8,556 bases of DNA, taken from contig DXRF01000115.1 in assembly GCA_019411205.1 (NCBI GenBank), positions 1 to 8,556 of the forward strand. Direction: 5' to 3'. This document shows positions 7,442 to 8,556 of the stretch, piece after piece. Origin of the DNA: Parabacteroides sp. (GTDB taxonomy: Bacteria; Bacteroidota; Bacteroidia; Bacteroidales; Tannerellaceae). Position numbers and translations under genes: made by a program. Positions within the stretch are counted from its first letter, which is position 1, and every line of letters starts with the position of its first letter. The notes beneath the pieces are model-generated. The model saw nothing but the letters and a program-made list of their open reading frames with translations, made no database searches and was not told the DNA's origin.

Positions 7442-7972
7442 CAACTGCTTGAAGAAATCCCAGATAATGATACCGGTTGTCACCGAAACATTCAAAGAAT
7501 GCTTGGTCCCATATTGCGGTATTTCAATACACATATCACAGTTATCAACGACACATTGTTGAACACCTTTCACTTCGTTTCCCATGATAACAGCATACTT
7601 TTTATTCTTGTCTAACAGCAACTTGTCCAACATCGTACTCCCTTCGGCCTGCTCAACCGCACAGACAGTATATCCTTGCTGCTTCAGTTTATCAACAGCC
7701 TCCATCGTATCTTCAAAATACTCCCAGTCGACAGTATCTTCCGCTCCCAAAGCCGTCTTATGTATCTCGGCATGAGGCGGACAAGCTGTGATACCACACA
7801 GATAAATACTTTCTATCCTGAAAGCATCGGACGTACGAAATACAGACCCTACATTGTTTAAGCTTCTTACATGATCAAGCACAACAACCAACGGAATCTT
7901 TTTACTATCTTTGAATGCCTCCGGAGTCAGACGGTTCAACTCTGTTATCTTTAACTTGCGCATAGCTATCAT
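7433..7972 (-). CDS. SpoU/TrmH-family RNA 2'-O-methyltransferase (SPOUT)
   Basis: A 179-residue SAM-dependent RNA ribose methyltransferase of the SPOUT superfamily. All three family motifs are visible: motif 1 around 36-50 (RSLNNVGSVFRTSDAF, with the catalytic-type Arg46), motif 2 at 128-137 (VIMGNEVKGV), and motif 3 at 149-169 (IEIPQYGTKHSLNVS then TTGII), which forms the SAM-binding knot. It lacks the N-terminal L30e-like RNA-recognition domain of RlmB-type enzymes, so it is a compact form nearer to TrmH/TrmL. The target, likely a tRNA or rRNA ribose, cannot be deduced. A second in-frame ATG at 7963 (MRKLKITELN) is an equally good or better start, because a -7 element ends only about 12 bases before 7972. 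The gene is convergent with, and overlaps, the DUF4294 gene. Confidence 0.9.
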   Translation of the reverse strand: MIAMRKLKITELNRLTPEAFKDSKKIPLVVVLDHVRSLNNVGSVFRTSDAFRIESIYLCGITACPPHAEIHKTALGAEDTVDWEYFEDTMEAVDKLKQQGYTVCAVEQAEGSTMLDKLLLDKNKKYAVIMGNEVKGVQQCVVDNCDMCIEIPQYGTKHSLNVSVTTGIIIWDFFKQLSD

Positions 7973-7983
7973 TTCTTTGCTTG

Positions 7984-7991
7984 CAAAAGTA
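7984..7991 (-). promoter_or_regulatory. Bacteroidetes -7 element (TACTTTTG) of the methyltransferase gene
   Basis: On the minus strand TACTTTTG matches TAnnTTTG and is identical to the element in front of the DUF4294 gene. Transcription would begin around 7976-7980, leaving 4-8 bases before the ATG at 7972 or ~15 before the ATG at 7963, which favours the second start. A one-mismatch DnaA box (8001-8009) lies directly upstream. Confidence 0.5.
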
Positions 7992-8000
7992 GTGAATTAA

Positions 8001-8031
8001 TGTGGATATACCGTTGAAAAGCTATTGATAA
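8001..8031 (-). repeat. Three DnaA-box-like sites at 11-base intervals
   Basis: On the minus strand, ATATCCACA (8001-8009, one mismatch), TTTTCAACG (8012-8020, three mismatches) and TTATCAATA (8023-8031, two mismatches) begin exactly 11 bases apart. That spacing is roughly one helical turn and would place bound monomers on the same face. The first site lies just upstream of the methyltransferase promoter. Confidence 0.35.
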
Positions 8032-8136
8032 GTGGTGGACACAAAATGAAAAATAGTTCTTGCATTATTCAATTTGTTCACTATACATCCTCTAGTTTCT
8101 ATTATGCAATAAAAATAACAGATTATTTATTACGCC

Positions 8137-8210
8137 CTATCAACAGTGGTTATACACGTATCAACAGCACTCAACTGCCATTAACTTTTACACACAGGTA
8201 GTTTTCAACT
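8137..8210 (+). repeat. Plus-strand cluster of DnaA-box-like sites, including two TATCAACAG copies 21 bases apart
   Basis: The 9-mer TATCAACAG occurs at 8138-8146 and 8159-8167, offset by 21 bases (two helical turns), with TTATACACG (8150-8158) between them. TTTTACACA (8186-8194) and TTTTCAACT (8202-8210) follow. All point in the same direction, opposite to the 8001-8031 group. Only two of the five have a single mismatch to the DnaA consensus. Confidence 0.35.
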
Positions 8211-8238
8211 GAATACTAATAAAGTCCATAAAGCAAAG

Positions 8239-8303
8239 GATACCAATATGTAAAACGATAAATAGGATGTTGGTATCTATTTAATAAGTCATTTATATCG
8301 TTT
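8239..8303. repeat. Two interlocked inverted repeats
   Basis: Repeat A has perfect 8-base arms GATACCAA (8239-8246) and TTGGTATC (8270-8277), extendable inward by three pairs if one G-T pair is allowed. Repeat B has perfect 8-base arms AAACGATA (8253-8260) and TATCGTTT (8296-8303). The left arm of B lies inside the loop of A and its right arm lies outside, so the two cannot both form simple hairpins. As RNA this is the topology of a pseudoknot; as DNA it could be two protein-binding dyads. Confidence 0.4.
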
Positions 8304-8417
8304 AATAACGAACTGGACAAGTATTATAGCACAATTGTATTAACTGTTTCAACAGGATATTATATTCATCATATTTAGATTTAAAATAAAGAATAAATAA
8401 GATAATGATAATATGAT

Positions 8418-8426
8418 TGTGGATAA
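8418..8426 (-). promoter_or_regulatory. Perfect DnaA box (TTATCCACA on minus strand)
   Basis: TGTGGATAA on the plus strand is the exact reverse complement of TTATCCACA, the strongest DnaA-binding nonamer. It directly follows the most AT-rich stretch of the window. A run of AT-rich triplets (TAA, TGA, TAA, TAT from 8403 to 8414) lies between the AT-rich zone and the box. Confidence 0.6.
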
Positions 8427-8556
8427 CTTGGGAAAAGAACGCAGGTATTTGGGTGAATATCTGCCGGAAGTCTTTGAGACTTGTTTAGCAAATTTTTTAC
8501 ATTACCTCCCGCTTGTTTATTCGTTTTATATATGTTTCCTATGGGAAAATCAATAA

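Larger units (their letters stand above)
8001..8440. other. Candidate replication origin (oriC) region with DnaA-box cluster and AT-rich unwinding element
   Basis: No convincing gene occupies this part of the 584-base gap 7973-8556. Against the DnaA consensus TTATnCACA I see one perfect box on the minus strand (8418-8426) and three with one mismatch: 8001-8009 (minus), 8150-8158 (TTATACACG) and 8186-8194 (TTTTACACA). Weaker relatives occur at 8012-8020, 8023-8031, 8137-8145, 8158-8166 and 8202-8210. Bases 8371-8415 contain only 5 G/C in 45 and abut the perfect box, as expected of a duplex unwinding element. Such a layout is typical of bacterial origins, often beside dnaA. I cannot see dnaA in the window and have not measured GC skew, so this remains a hypothesis. 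Confidence 0.45.

Noticed and set aside
8046..8201. A 51-codon plus-strand frame in the terminal gap.
   Set aside because: No promoter element, no recognisable family, and it overlaps the DnaA-box-like cluster; likely a chance frame in AT-rich DNA.
8413..8556. A 47-codon plus-strand frame ending exactly at the last base of the window.
   Set aside because: It begins in the AT-rich element and runs across the perfect DnaA box; no promoter or family support. A short leader peptide for a downstream gene cannot be excluded.
8541..8556. An ATG at 8541 open to the window edge (MGKSI), after a 7-of-8 match to TAnnTTTG at 8531-8538.
   Set aside because: Only five codons are visible, so it cannot be assigned to dnaA or any other gene.

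Overview
The window looks like chromosomal DNA of a Bacteroidales bacterium, most likely Parabacteroides or a close relative. The evidence is an overall AT-rich composition, promoter elements of the Bacteroidetes type (TAnnTTTG) with no Shine-Dalgarno sequences, a secreted protease ending in a type IX secretion (T9SS) sorting domain, outer-membrane barrels ending in Phe, and a DUF4294 lipid-side/periplasmic family typical of this phylum. The genus is an inference.

Layout. Bases 4-2808 (+) encode a 934-residue secreted serine protease related to Achromobacter lysyl endopeptidase, followed by fibronectin-type modules and a T9SS C-terminal domain. A long, near-perfect hairpin (2816-2871) separates it from a convergent radical SAM gene (2881-3660, -). 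Next, on the minus strand, lies a likely operon transcribed right to left: a 41-codon small ORF (6615-6740), a 268-residue PorV/FadL-like barrel (5787-6593) and a ~675-residue outer-membrane barrel carrying a helix-hairpin-helix region at its N-terminus (3747-5774). A divergent DUF4294 gene (6836-7441, +) runs tail-to-tail into, and overlaps by 9 bases, a compact SpoU/TrmH-type RNA methyltransferase gene (7433-7972, -).

The last ~580 bases (7973-8556) hold no convincing gene. They are AT-rich and contain one perfect DnaA box (TGTGGATAA, 8418-8426), three one-mismatch boxes, several more degenerate ones with near-helical spacing, a 45-base stretch with only 5 G/C next to the perfect box, and two interlocked inverted repeats. 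I read this as a candidate replication origin (oriC), possibly just upstream of dnaA, which would lie beyond the window.

The genes do not form a single pathway. The most interesting items are the protease with an apparently altered specificity pocket, the HHH-barrel/PorV-like pair with its unannotated small leader gene, and the candidate origin. No tRNA, rRNA, CRISPR array, insertion sequence or prophage gene was seen.
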